Program-made: the position numbers and the translations under genes | The notes under the pieces: model-generated | The model's database searches: none | Seen by the model: only the letters and a program-made list of their open reading frames with translations | Told to the model about the DNA's origin: nothing | Part shown: positions 1 through 8,476 of the stretch, piece after piece | Layout: every line of letters starts with the position of its first letter | How positions within the stretch are numbered: position 1 is the first letter of the stretch | Assembly (NCBI GenBank): GCA_964410105.1 | Contig: CAYPFY010000027.1 | Span: forward strand, 1-42,597 | DNA length: 42,597 bases | Direction: 5' to 3' | Source: CAYPFY01 sp964410105 | GTDB taxonomy: Bacteria > Bacteroidota > Ignavibacteria > UBA10030 > SZUA-254

Positions 1-59
1 AACCGTCAGGGCTCACATGGCCTGAACACTGATGCACCATTACTCTACTCTACAATGCC

Positions 60-88
60 TTGCTTCGCGTGTAATTTTTAACTAAATT
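60..88 (+). promoter_or_regulatory. Possible sigma70-like promoter upstream of ffh
   Basis: TTGCTT at 60-65 and TAAATT at 83-88 are separated by exactly 17 bases, the spacing of a housekeeping promoter, and lie about 100 bases before the proposed ffh start. The operon needs a promoter here, but the match is partial and promoter consensus in this phylum can differ, so this is only a candidate. Confidence 0.3.
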
Positions 89-191
89 AGTCGGTTTATT
101 ATCCCGCCAGTCCCGTTCGGCTGTGGCAATTCTGGAACGAGACGGCGTTTTTTGTCTCAATCTTGCGGTTTTTTGGGCAGAGAGGCCCTCC

Positions 192-1511
192 TTGTTCGAA
201 GATCTCACAAACAAACTCGATCTGGTCCTTAAGCGGATCCGCGGCCAGGGTAAAATCACCGAGTCGAATATCGCCGAATCCCTCCGAGAGGTGCGCCGCG
301 TGCTTCTCGATGCGGATGTGAACTATAAGGTCGCCAAACAGTTTGTCGACGACGTTCAAAAGAGGTCGCTCGGGCAGGATGTTCTGCACAGTATTACCCC
401 CGGACAGCTCATCGTGAAGATTATTCACGCTGAGCTTATTAAGCTCATGGGGAGTTCTCAATCGGACGTCAAATTTTCACCGCTTCCGCCCACAGTCATT
501 CTTGTCGCAGGGCTTCAGGGGTCAGGGAAGACGACTTTTTCCGCAAAGCTCGCGCTTTTTCTGAAGAATAAGGGCCGTCACCCGATTCTGGTCGCCGCCG
601 ACGTGCACCGCCCCGCCGCCATCGACCAGCTCGAATTGCTTGGCGCAGAAATCCAGGTGCCGGTGATCGCGGAACGTCATAAGAACGCCGTCGACATCGC
701 ATCGGACTCTCTCGCAACGGCCCGGAAATCTGCCCGCGATGTCGTCATCATCGATACCGCTGGGCGTCTGCATGTGGACGAGGAGATGATGCGGGAGGTG
801 GAGACCATCAAGAAAAGCGTGAATCCCCACGAAATCCTCTTCGTGGTCGATTCTATGACAGGCCAGGATGCCGTCCATGCCGCCCAGGCCTTCCATGACC
901 GCCTCGACTTCGACGGGGTGGTGCTGACAAAGCTGGATGGGGATTCCCGCGGCGGCGCAGCCCTTTCCATCCGCGCCGTCGTCAACAAGCCTATAAAGTT
1001 CGCGGGCGTTGGTGAAAAACTGGACGCTCTCGAGCTTTTCCACCCGGACCGCATGGCCACGAGAATCCTCGGCATGGGGGATATCGTGACTCTGGTCGAG
1101 AAGGCTCAGTCTCAGTTCGACGAGCAGAAGGCCAAAAATCTCGAGGAAAAACTGAGAAAATCTCAGTTTACCTTTGAAGATTTTCTGGATCAGTTGCGGG
1201 AAATCAAGAAAATGGGATCCATCCAGCAGCTGATGTCCATGATCCCCGGGATGAATAAGATCCCGGCCTCGCTCGACGACCGGGCCCTGGTCCGTGTCGA
1301 GGCGATCATTCAGTCGATGACGACCGAGGAGCGGCGCAAGCCGAATATTATCAACGGCACTCGCCGCCGCCGTATCGCCTCCGGCAGCGGGACGTCAGTC
1401 CAGGAAGTGAACAGGGTTCTGAAACAGTTCGGTGAAATGCAGAAGATGATGAAGACATTCTCAAAAGGGAAAATTCCGCGCATGCTGCAGGGTATGCGCA
1501 TGCCACAATAA
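192..1511 (+). CDS. ffh: Signal recognition particle protein Ffh
   Basis: This is the SRP GTPase that binds signal peptides with SRP RNA and delivers ribosomes to FtsY at the membrane. I place the start at TTG 192, giving MFEDLTNKLD, the usual Ffh N-terminus, with AGAGG about 7 bases upstream. An ATG at 123 in the same frame adds 23 atypical residues. The product is 439 aa, normal for the family. An N domain is followed by the G domain: P-loop GLQGSGKTT at 107-115, DTAGR at 188-192 and TKLDGD at 246-251. The methionine-rich M domain fills about 325-439, with a run of arginines and SGSGTS for RNA binding. It is the first gene of the SRP/ribosomal operon, 17 bases ahead of rpsP. Confidence 0.97.
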   Translation: MFEDLTNKLDLVLKRIRGQGKITESNIAESLREVRRVLLDADVNYKVAKQFVDDVQKRSLGQDVLHSITPGQLIVKIIHAELIKLMGSSQSDVKFSPLPPTVILVAGLQGSGKTTFSAKLALFLKNKGRHPILVAADVHRPAAIDQLELLGAEIQVPVIAERHKNAVDIASDSLATARKSARDVVIIDTAGRLHVDEEMMREVETIKKSVNPHEILFVVDSMTGQDAVHAAQAFHDRLDFDGVVLTKLDGDSRGGAALSIRAVVNKPIKFAGVGEKLDALELFHPDRMATRILGMGDIVTLVEKAQSQFDEQKAKNLEEKLRKSQFTFEDFLDQLREIKKMGSIQQLMSMIPGMNKIPASLDDRALVRVEAIIQSMTTEERRKPNIINGTRRRRIASGSGTSVQEVNRVLKQFGEMQKMMKTFSKGKIPRMLQGMRMPQ

Positions 1512-1528
1512 TCTAAGGAGCAATAAAA

Positions 1529-2011
1529 TTGGTCAAGTTACGTTTACGCCGCGCCGGGAAGAAGAAACAACCGGTCTATAAGATTGTCGCCGTCGACTCC
1601 CGGGCATCCCGGGCGGGGAAGTTCATTGAAAGCGTCGGCCAGTATAATCCCCTGTTGAATCCGATGCTGATCACCGTCAAGGAGGACCGCCTGTATCTCT
1701 GGCTGAAGAGGGGCGCACAGCCGTCCGATACTCTTCGCAGCCTCCTGCAGCGAAAGGGTCTGTGGCTGAAATGGGGCCTGATGAAGAAAGGTGCCGACGA
1801 GGCGACCATTGCCGCAGAGTTCGCGAAGTGGGAAGCTCTCCAGGGCGAAAAAGGACGCCGCGACGCGGAGAGGAAAGCGCGCCGCAAGGCCGCACGGAAA
1901 GCAAAGGCGAAAACGACGGATGCTCCCGCAGCCGCCCCCGCCGCCGCAGCTCCCGCCCCAGCTCCCGCAGCCGAGGCGGCAGAGCCGGCACCTGCACCGC
2001 CGGCGGCGTGA
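1529..2011 (+). CDS. rpsP: 30S ribosomal protein S16 with Ala/Pro-rich tail
   Basis: S16 is a small-subunit protein that stabilises the 5' domain of 16S rRNA. The start is TTG at 1529, with TAAGGAG 8 bases upstream. The N-terminus MVKLRLRRAGKKKQPVYKIV and the following SVGQYNPL segment are diagnostic. The conserved core ends near residue 85. A Lys/Arg-rich stretch then leads into a low-complexity Ala/Pro tail (about residues 130-160), making the protein 160 aa where many S16 proteins are about 80-100. Such extensions occur in Bacteroidota S16 and are probably disordered. It sits in the conserved order ffh-rpsP-khpA-rimM-trmD-rplS. Confidence 0.96.
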   Translation: MVKLRLRRAGKKKQPVYKIVAVDSRASRAGKFIESVGQYNPLLNPMLITVKEDRLYLWLKRGAQPSDTLRSLLQRKGLWLKWGLMKKGADEATIAAEFAKWEALQGEKGRRDAERKARRKAARKAKAKTTDAPAAAPAAAAPAPAPAAEAAEPAPAPPAA

Positions 2012-2063
2012 TTTGTTCGGCGGGCGGGTCTCCCTGATTATGTGAGTTAAGCCTGGGGGTAGT

Positions 2064-2294
2064 ATGAAGGATTTTATTGAATTCATCTGCAAACAGCTCG
2101 TCGACCAGCCCGATCAGGTTGTTATCGATGAGGAGGTGAACGAGGAAAAGGTTCTTATTAAGGTGAAGGTCGCGCAGCCCGATGTCGGGAAGATAATTGG
2201 GAAAAAAGGGAGGACCGCGTTCGCCCTGCGAACGCTTGTTGCCGCCGTGGGTAAGAAATCGGGAAAAAAAGTTACCCTTGAAGTGCTTGACTGA
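2064..2294 (+). CDS. khpA: KH-domain RNA-binding protein KhpA (YlqC family)
   Basis: This is a 76-aa single KH domain with the GxxG loop as GKIIGKKGRT near residues 42-51, in the middle of the protein as expected for KhpA/YlqC. The family binds RNA, and in Firmicutes it partners KhpB/Jag in controlling cell elongation; that role is not established here. It starts at ATG 2064 behind GGGGGTAG. Its place between rpsP and rimM is the usual location in many bacteria and supports the assignment. Confidence 0.93.
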   Translation: MKDFIEFICKQLVDQPDQVVIDEEVNEEKVLIKVKVAQPDVGKIIGKKGRTAFALRTLVAAVGKKSGKKVTLEVLD

Positions 2295-2321
2295 ACCCCG
2301 GACCGCTCGCCGCATTGCCCG

Positions 2322-2834
2322 GTGACTCCGGCGGATCGGTATGCGGTCGGGAAGATCGTCAGCCCCCGCGGATTAAAAGGTTTTGTAAAAGTATTACCGA
2401 CCACTCATCGCCCCGATCGGTTCCGGAAACTCAAGGAAGTCTGGATCGGATCCTCCCCCGATACGGCGCAACCGGCGTCGGTGGAAGAGGTTGTGATGAA
2501 AGGGAACGGGATTTTTGTTAAATTGTCGGGCTTCGATAGCCGGACGGCCGTTGACGCGGTCCTGGGGCAGTTTCTTTTCGTCGGTGAAGATGAGGTGGTT
2601 CCCCCGCCGAAAGGATCGTATTTCGTGCATGATATCATCGGCTGCGCGGTGGAAGATTCTCTGGGAAACTCCCTGGGCACCGTTACCGATGTGCTAAAGA
2701 AGCCGGGCCAGGATCTCTGGACCGTCCTCACTCCCGACGGCCGCACGGTGTTTGTGCCCGCAGCGAAGGAGTTTCTGGAAAAAGTGAAAGTGGATGAGCG
2801 CAGGATTGTTCTTAAAAAATTTCCGGACGTATGA
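2322..2834 (+). CDS. rimM: Ribosome maturation factor RimM
   Basis: RimM helps assemble the 30S head by binding S19. The start is GTG 2322, giving MTPADRYAVGKIVSPRGLKG; the VGKIV.P.GLKG segment is the standard RimM opening. The N-terminal beta-barrel domain covers about residues 6-85. The C-terminal PRC-barrel domain follows, with YFVHDIIGCAV and the closing FVPAAKEFL segment near 150. At 170 aa it is normal length. The last codons overlap trmD by 4 bases (ATGA), so translation is probably coupled. Confidence 0.95.
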   Translation: MTPADRYAVGKIVSPRGLKGFVKVLPTTHRPDRFRKLKEVWIGSSPDTAQPASVEEVVMKGNGIFVKLSGFDSRTAVDAVLGQFLFVGEDEVVPPPKGSYFVHDIIGCAVEDSLGNSLGTVTDVLKKPGQDLWTVLTPDGRTVFVPAAKEFLEKVKVDERRIVLKKFPDV

Positions 2835-3514
2835 GGATCGATATTATAACGGGGTTTCCAAAGCTTCTGCGCGGCCCCCTGAATGAGAGCATCATCCGCC
2901 AGGCTAAAAAGAAGAGGATTGTGACCGTCGGAGTGCACGACCTCAGAAAGTTTGCCCACGACAGGCACCGTACTATCGACGACGCTCCGTATGGCGGCGG
3001 CGCAGGGATGATTCTTAAGCCGGAGCCGTTTTTTGAGTGCATCGAATCCTTGAAGTCGAAACGGTCCTATGACGAGATCATCTATCTCACGGCCGACGGC
3101 GATGTTTTTACCCAAAAAATCGCCAATGAGCTCTCATTGAAACAAAATATCATGCTGCTCTGCGGCCACTATAAGGGGATCGATGAGCGCGTCCGGAAGA
3201 AGTACATCACCCGGGAAGTTTCTATCGGCGATTATGTGCTCACCGGAGGGGAACTCGCTTCGCTGGTTCTCACCGATGCCGTCGTCCGGCTTATACCCGG
3301 TGTGCTCGGGGACGGAGAATCGATGCTGACCGATTCCTTTCAGGAGAATCTTCTGGACGGCGCCTATTATACCCGCCCCGCCGTCTACCAGTCGATGCGG
3401 GTGCCCGAAGTTCTTCTTTCCGGAAACCATGAGCGGATCGGCCGCTGGCGCCGCCGCAACCGTATCGAGCGGACAAAGGCGCGCCGGAAGAATTTGCTAA
3501 CCTCAAGGAGTTAA
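2831..3514 (+). CDS. trmD: tRNA (guanine37-N1)-methyltransferase TrmD
   Basis: TrmD makes m1G37 in tRNAs that read CNN codons, which prevents +1 frameshifting. The 227-aa protein opens MRIDIITGFPKLL and contains DDAPYGGGAGM near residues 50-60, CGHYKGIDERV near 111-121 and the SPOUT trefoil-knot segment SIGDYVLTGGELA from about residue 131, where AdoMet binds. It starts at ATG 2831 inside the end of rimM. The AAGGAG at its 3' end (3505-3510) is the ribosome-binding site of rplS. Confidence 0.97.
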   Translation: MRIDIITGFPKLLRGPLNESIIRQAKKKRIVTVGVHDLRKFAHDRHRTIDDAPYGGGAGMILKPEPFFECIESLKSKRSYDEIIYLTADGDVFTQKIANELSLKQNIMLLCGHYKGIDERVRKKYITREVSIGDYVLTGGELASLVLTDAVVRLIPGVLGDGESMLTDSFQENLLDGAYYTRPAVYQSMRVPEVLLSGNHERIGRWRRRNRIERTKARRKNLLTSRS

Positions 3515-3518
3515 TTCT

Positions 3519-3863
3519 ATGGAAAAATTAAAGCTGGTTGAAGCTACTCAGATGAAGACGGGCATCCCCGCCTTTAAGCCGGGCGATACCCTTAATGTGC
3601 ACGTCCGCGTTGTCGAGGGAGATAAGGAACGGATTCAACAGTTCCAGGGGGTCGTGATCGGCCGCCACGGCGACGGTCTCCGCGCTACCTTCACCGTCCG
3701 CAAGATCTCCAACGGGGTTGGAGTGGAAAGGATATTTCCCCTGCATTCCCCGCGCATCGCAAAGATCGAGATGATGAAGGAAGGACGCGTGCGCCGCGCG
3801 AAGATGTACTACCTGCGCGCCCTCGCTTCAAAACAGATCCGGCAGAAAACTACTCCCACCTAA
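3519..3863 (+). CDS. rplS: 50S ribosomal protein L19
   Basis: L19 lies at the interface between ribosomal subunits. The 114-aa protein has the conserved FKPGDTLNVHVRVVEGDKER segment near residues 19-38, FQGVVIGRHG and the VGVERIFPLHSP block near 69-80, and a basic C-terminus. The start ATG 3519 follows AAGGAG by 8 bases. It closes the ribosomal part of the operon; mqnA begins 5 bases later. Confidence 0.97.
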   Translation: MEKLKLVEATQMKTGIPAFKPGDTLNVHVRVVEGDKERIQQFQGVVIGRHGDGLRATFTVRKISNGVGVERIFPLHSPRIAKIEMMKEGRVRRAKMYYLRALASKQIRQKTTPT

Positions 3864-3868
3864 GATCC

Positions 3869-4591
3869 GTGCCCAAGCGGATCGGGATCATCTCCCAGAC
3901 CTGGGCGAACCCTCTCGCCGCAGGTGTGAAGTCCGCCGGCAGTTTCGAGATTCTGTCAAAATCTCCCTCGGAACTCGCGATCCTGCTCCGCCATAGCGAG
4001 CTCGATGCCGCTCTCCTTTCTCCCATCGATTACGCGAAGGATTATGCGATGTACCGCATCCTCCCCGGAGCAGCCGCCGTTTCGCAGGGGGAAAGCCGCT
4101 TCGCCCTCCTTGTATTCAATGAAAACTCACGAAACATCTCAACGCTCCTCATTGACCCGCATTCGTCTTCAGAGATCGTGCTCGCCGCCATTGTTCTCGC
4201 CGAAAAATACGATTCCCGTCCGCAGCTCAAGCCATTTTCAGGCTCGCTCAATGATGCACTGGCGACCGCGAGCGCCGCGCTCGTGGTCGGCGACGCCGCC
4301 CGTAACTTGTCGGGCCATACCAATGTGATCGACCTGGTCGATGAATGGGGCGATATGACGGAACTGCCGTTTGTCCACGCAGTCTGGGCAGCCCGCGAGG
4401 GTGCGCTCTCGTCTGCCGAAGTCCGCGCCATCACCGCTCCGCCCGACCCCGCCGGCAATGGAGCATCGGAGGGGTTTTACTATTCTCTTGACGAGGAGGC
4501 GTCCCGGGGGCTGACCGAGTTTTACCGGATGGCATACTATCACGGTATTTTGAAGGATATTCCCGATACAAAATTCGTGGATTTACCCTGA
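3869..4591 (+). CDS. mqnA: Chorismate dehydratase MqnA (futalosine pathway)
   Basis: MqnA converts chorismate to 3-[(1-carboxyvinyl)oxy]benzoate, the first step of futalosine-dependent menaquinone synthesis. The 240-aa protein has the type 2 periplasmic-binding fold of the family. LSPIDYAKDY (about residues 50-59) matches the conserved substrate loop, and VIDLVDEWGDMTELPFVHAV (about 153-172) is the strongest family signature. The start is GTG 3869, 5 bases after rplS, with no clear Shine-Dalgarno, so reinitiation after rplS is likely. It implies menaquinone-based respiration, though no other mqn gene is in the window. Confidence 0.85.
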   Translation: MPKRIGIISQTWANPLAAGVKSAGSFEILSKSPSELAILLRHSELDAALLSPIDYAKDYAMYRILPGAAAVSQGESRFALLVFNENSRNISTLLIDPHSSSEIVLAAIVLAEKYDSRPQLKPFSGSLNDALATASAALVVGDAARNLSGHTNVIDLVDEWGDMTELPFVHAVWAAREGALSSAEVRAITAPPDPAGNGASEGFYYSLDEEASRGLTEFYRMAYYHGILKDIPDTKFVDLP

Positions 4592-4612
4592 GAAATTTGT
4601 AAATTAGGCTCC

Positions 4613-6325
4613 GTGCTGAAGAATCTCCTCATTAAAAATTACGCCCTGATCGAAGAGCTGAATACCTCGTTCGATCCGGGGCTGACTATTTTAACCGGCG
4701 AGACCGGGGCCGGGAAGTCGATTATTATCGACGCGCTGAGCCTCGCCCTGGGTGAAAGGGCCGATTCTTCCGCCGTCAGGAAAGGAAGCGATAAGACGGT
4801 GGTCGAGGCGTCGTTCGATGGATCGGATGACGCACGAATCGCCGATCTGCTTGCACGCCACGAGATTGACTTTTCCGGAGACCTGATCCTCCGCCGTGAG
4901 GTTTCAACGAAAGGCCAGAGCCGGTCTTTCATTAACGATACGCCTGTCCCGATTGCGGTTCTGAAAGAGGCCGGCGACGCTCTCGTTGACCTCCACGGCC
5001 AGCATGAGCATCAATCTCTCCTTCGCTCGGAGACGCATGGGGACATGCTGGATGATTTCGGGAATCTCGGCAAGCTCGTTTCAGAGTTTTCGGGGGCTTA
5101 CACCTCCGCACGTTCGACGCTCGATGCTCTCCGCGATCTCCGTACGAGGCAGAATGAGGTGCTCGAACGGCGGTCCCTGTACGAATTTCAGGCCCGTGAG
5201 ATCGATGCCGTCGATCCACATCCGGGGGAGGAGGATGAGCTCGAAAATACCCTTTCAAAACTCGAGAACGCCGAAAAACTTTCTACCGCAACCCAGCAGC
5301 TCCATAGTCTGCTGTATACAGGGGAATCCGCCGTCCACGACCAGCTGGCTACCGCATGCAAGGAGCTTAAAACTCTGGCGGCGATCGACACATCTTTCAG
5401 CGAGTTGTCCGCCGAAGCCTCTTCCGCCGCGGCCATGATCGACGAGCTGGCGAAATCGATTGCCGATTACAACTCCAGAATTGAATTTAACCCGGAAAAG
5501 CTCGAAAAAACCCGCGACCGTCTCGGAAATCTCGCCCTCCTGAAGAAAAAGTATGGCGGATCCCTGGATTCCGTCATCTCGCACCGGGAAAAACTCCGAA
5601 ATGAGCTGGAGCTCGCCGACGGTTTTGAGAAGGAACAATCATCCCTCCAGGAGCGTCTTGCACGGTATCGCGAATCAGCCTCAAAGATTTCACGGAAACT
5701 CTCCGGGCTCCGCCATGAGGCGGCGAAAAAAATGAGCGCCCCGATCGCCGCTACCCTGGGTCAACTCGGTATTCCTCACGCGGTCTTCAAAACCGATATT
5801 TCCTCGCGCCCGGCGCCCGATCCGGATTCCTGGATCGTCAAGGAGGGCCGCGATCCGCTCGATTGCACCTCGAAAGGGGTCGACCGCATAGAATTTTTTG
5901 TTTCCACGAATCCGGGAGAAGATCCTAAACCGCTGGCCAAGGTTGCGTCGGGCGGAGAGATTTCTCGGATCATGCTCGCCCTGAAGATGAATCTCGCCCG
6001 TTCAGACCGCCTCCCCCTTATGATTTTCGACGAAATCGATATCGGGGTCAGCGGACGCGTCGCCCAGGCGGTCGGACGTTCCATGAAGGAGCTCTCAGAG
6101 TTTCATCAGGTTATCGCCATCACGCATCTGCCGCAAATCGCGGGGGCAGGCGATTCTCATTTTGTGGTCGAGAAGGTGAGAACGGGCGACCGGTCGCTGA
6201 CAAGGATGAGGAAGCTGCCCGCCGAGGATCGGGTGAACGAGGTGGCGAAGCTGATGAGCGGGGCGAATATTACGGAATCGGCAAGAAAGAATGCCAGGGA
6301 GCTCATGGGACTCGATAAATCATGA
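4613..6325 (+). CDS. recN: DNA repair protein RecN
   Basis: RecN is an SMC-like ATPase acting early in repair of DNA double-strand breaks. The 570-aa product is typical length. Walker A is GETGAGKS at 29-36, the ABC signature ASGGE at 445-449, and Walker B IFDEID at 471-476 (catalytic Glu474). Between them are two coiled-coil arms, with heptad-rich helices around 150-240 and 285-370. The start is GTG 4613, giving MLKNLLIKNYALIEEL, the normal RecN opening. It lies 21 bases after mqnA in the same direction. Confidence 0.96.
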   Translation: MLKNLLIKNYALIEELNTSFDPGLTILTGETGAGKSIIIDALSLALGERADSSAVRKGSDKTVVEASFDGSDDARIADLLARHEIDFSGDLILRREVSTKGQSRSFINDTPVPIAVLKEAGDALVDLHGQHEHQSLLRSETHGDMLDDFGNLGKLVSEFSGAYTSARSTLDALRDLRTRQNEVLERRSLYEFQAREIDAVDPHPGEEDELENTLSKLENAEKLSTATQQLHSLLYTGESAVHDQLATACKELKTLAAIDTSFSELSAEASSAAAMIDELAKSIADYNSRIEFNPEKLEKTRDRLGNLALLKKKYGGSLDSVISHREKLRNELELADGFEKEQSSLQERLARYRESASKISRKLSGLRHEAAKKMSAPIAATLGQLGIPHAVFKTDISSRPAPDPDSWIVKEGRDPLDCTSKGVDRIEFFVSTNPGEDPKPLAKVASGGEISRIMLALKMNLARSDRLPLMIFDEIDIGVSGRVAQAVGRSMKELSEFHQVIAITHLPQIAGAGDSHFVVEKVRTGDRSLTRMRKLPAEDRVNEVAKLMSGANITESARKNARELMGLDKS

Positions 6326-6362
6326 TTGTCACGTTTCAGCAATAGTTTCAGGGAGAATTTCG

Positions 6363-8474
6363 ATGAGAATACGACCGCGCCGTCTGATCGGCCTCTTTGT
6401 TGTTTGCCTCGCAACCACGGCTCACTCGCAGATGGGGCCGTTTTCTCCCCCGGTCGCGCAACGCATCCCCAAAGCCGATACTCTCCACGGCGATATCCGC
6501 ATCGACGACTACCACTGGCTCCGCGAACGCTCGAATCCTGAGGTCCGCAAGTATCTCGAGGCGGAGAATGCCTACACCGATTCCATGATGAAGCCGACAC
6601 AGGCCCTTCAGGAGTCTCTCTTCAGCGAGATGCGCCGGCGTATCAAGGAGACCGATTTCGACGTTCCTTACAGGGAGGGAAATTTTTTCTACTATTCCCG
6701 CACGGAAAAGGATAAACAATATCCGATTTATTGCCGCAAGGCTTCGCTCGACAGAGAGGAGGAGGTCACTCTCGATCAGAATGTTCTGGCAAAAGATTTC
6801 CGGTTCCTCCGGCTGGGAGACTATATGGCGAGCCCCGACGGCCGTATCCTGGCCTATTCGCTCGATACGAACGGTTCTGAGCATTATACGATGTTCTTCA
6901 AGAATCTCGGCGAAAAGTCTCTCCTGCCCGACCGCCTGGTAAAGGTCGTCGATGCAGCCTGGGCCAATGATAATGCGACTGTTTTTTATACGACGCTCGA
7001 TTCCGCCGAACGCCCCTACCGGCTTTACCGTCATCGGCTCGGAACGTTACAGTCGGAGGATCCGCTTATTCTCGAGGAAAAGGACGGCCTCTTTGAACTC
7101 TCCGTTTCGCGGTCCAAAAGCGGGTCGTTTATTTTCATAAATTCGCGGGCGAAAACCTCGTGTGAAGTTCAGGTGATCCCCGCGGATCATCCGGAAAATC
7201 CTCCCGCGATGATCTCGCCCCGCGAGGCGAATCACGAATATTTTGCGGACCATAACGGGGATTTCTTCTATATCCGGACGAATAAGGGGACAAAGAATTT
7301 CAGGCTCGTCTCGGCCCCCGTCTCCGCCCCCGGCCAGGAAAACTGGCATGAGATTATTCCCGGACGCCAGGATGTCACTCTCGAGGGGGTCGAGATTTTT
7401 GCGAAATTCTTCGTTGCCCTGGAACGTCGCAACGGGCTGCAGGAAATGCGCGTGATGAGTTTCCAGTCACGGTCTCAACGGCCTATCGAATTCCCGGAAC
7501 CTGTTTATACCGCCTCCTCGAATGTGAACCGCGATTTTAACTCCCCGTTTTTCCGGTTCGCCTATCAGTCGTTTACTACGCCCCCCTCCATTTACGACCT
7601 GGATCTTTCGGCCGGAACACGTGTGTTGCGGAAGCAGACGGAGGTCCTCGGGGGATATGATCCTACGGCCTATAGCTCCGAACGGCTCTACGCGCCGGCC
7701 TCGGACGGCACGCCTATCCCTGTCTCGCTGGTCTATAAGAAGGGTGTGAAGATCGACGGCTCCGCCCCGCTTCACCTTTACGGCTACGGGTCCTATGGTT
7801 CGTCATCGAATGTGACCTTTTCGTCTAACCGCCTCAGCCTTCTCAATAGGGGGTTTATTTATGCCGTCGCCCATATCCGCGGCGGCGGCGACCTCGGAAG
7901 ATCCTGGAAGGAAGATGGACGAATGCTCAAGAAGAAGAATACTTTCTCCGATTTCGTTGCCTGCGCCGAGTTTTTATTGAAAAAACACTACACGTCTCCC
8001 GGAAAACTGACGATCGAAGGGGGGAGCGCAGGGGGGCTTCTCATGGGAGCCGTGACGAATCTGCGGCCCGATTTATTCAAAGCAGTTATCGCCCAGGTTC
8101 CCTTCGTCGACGTGCTGAATACGATGCTTGATCCGGGGCTGATGTATACGGTCCAGGAATACCAGGAATGGGGGAATCCCCACGAGAAGGTTTATTATGA
8201 CTATATCAAGTCTTATTGCCCGTACACGAATGTGACGCGCCAGGCCTACCCGAGAATCCTGGCGAAGGTGGGGTTCAATGATCCCCGGGTCAATTACTGG
8301 GAGGGGACGAAGTGGGTCGCAAAACTGCGGGCCAATACGACGAGCGCAAATCCCATTATGCTGAAGGTGAACTGGGGCGCAGGCCATATGGGCTCCTCAG
8401 GCCGGTTCGATTTTCTCCGGGAAATCGCCTTCAATTATGCCTGGCTCATCAGCCAGATGCAGCCCGCTAACTGA
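6363..8474 (+). CDS. Exported S9A prolyl oligopeptidase / oligopeptidase B-like
   Basis: This is a serine peptidase of clan SC, family S9A, which cleaves short peptides. The start at ATG 6363 follows GGGAG and yields a 703-aa protein with a signal peptide (about residues 1-22, hydrophobic LIGLFVVCL then AHSQ), so it should act in the periplasm. An in-frame start at 6291 would lie inside recN and hide the signal. A seven-bladed propeller occupies roughly 80-420. In the alpha/beta hydrolase domain I see GGSAGG with Ser555, Asp640 in GFNDPR and His675 in GAGHMG, a full triad. GGDLGRSWKEDG near 525 is characteristic of the family. The signal peptide argues against cytoplasmic oligopeptidase B. 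Confidence 0.92.
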   Translation: MRIRPRRLIGLFVVCLATTAHSQMGPFSPPVAQRIPKADTLHGDIRIDDYHWLRERSNPEVRKYLEAENAYTDSMMKPTQALQESLFSEMRRRIKETDFDVPYREGNFFYYSRTEKDKQYPIYCRKASLDREEEVTLDQNVLAKDFRFLRLGDYMASPDGRILAYSLDTNGSEHYTMFFKNLGEKSLLPDRLVKVVDAAWANDNATVFYTTLDSAERPYRLYRHRLGTLQSEDPLILEEKDGLFELSVSRSKSGSFIFINSRAKTSCEVQVIPADHPENPPAMISPREANHEYFADHNGDFFYIRTNKGTKNFRLVSAPVSAPGQENWHEIIPGRQDVTLEGVEIFAKFFVALERRNGLQEMRVMSFQSRSQRPIEFPEPVYTASSNVNRDFNSPFFRFAYQSFTTPPSIYDLDLSAGTRVLRKQTEVLGGYDPTAYSSERLYAPASDGTPIPVSLVYKKGVKIDGSAPLHLYGYGSYGSSSNVTFSSNRLSLLNRGFIYAVAHIRGGGDLGRSWKEDGRMLKKKNTFSDFVACAEFLLKKHYTSPGKLTIEGGSAGGLLMGAVTNLRPDLFKAVIAQVPFVDVLNTMLDPGLMYTVQEYQEWGNPHEKVYYDYIKSYCPYTNVTRQAYPRILAKVGFNDPRVNYWEGTKWVAKLRANTTSANPIMLKVNWGAGHMGSSGRFDFLREIAFNYAWLISQMQPAN

Positions 8475-8476
8475 GG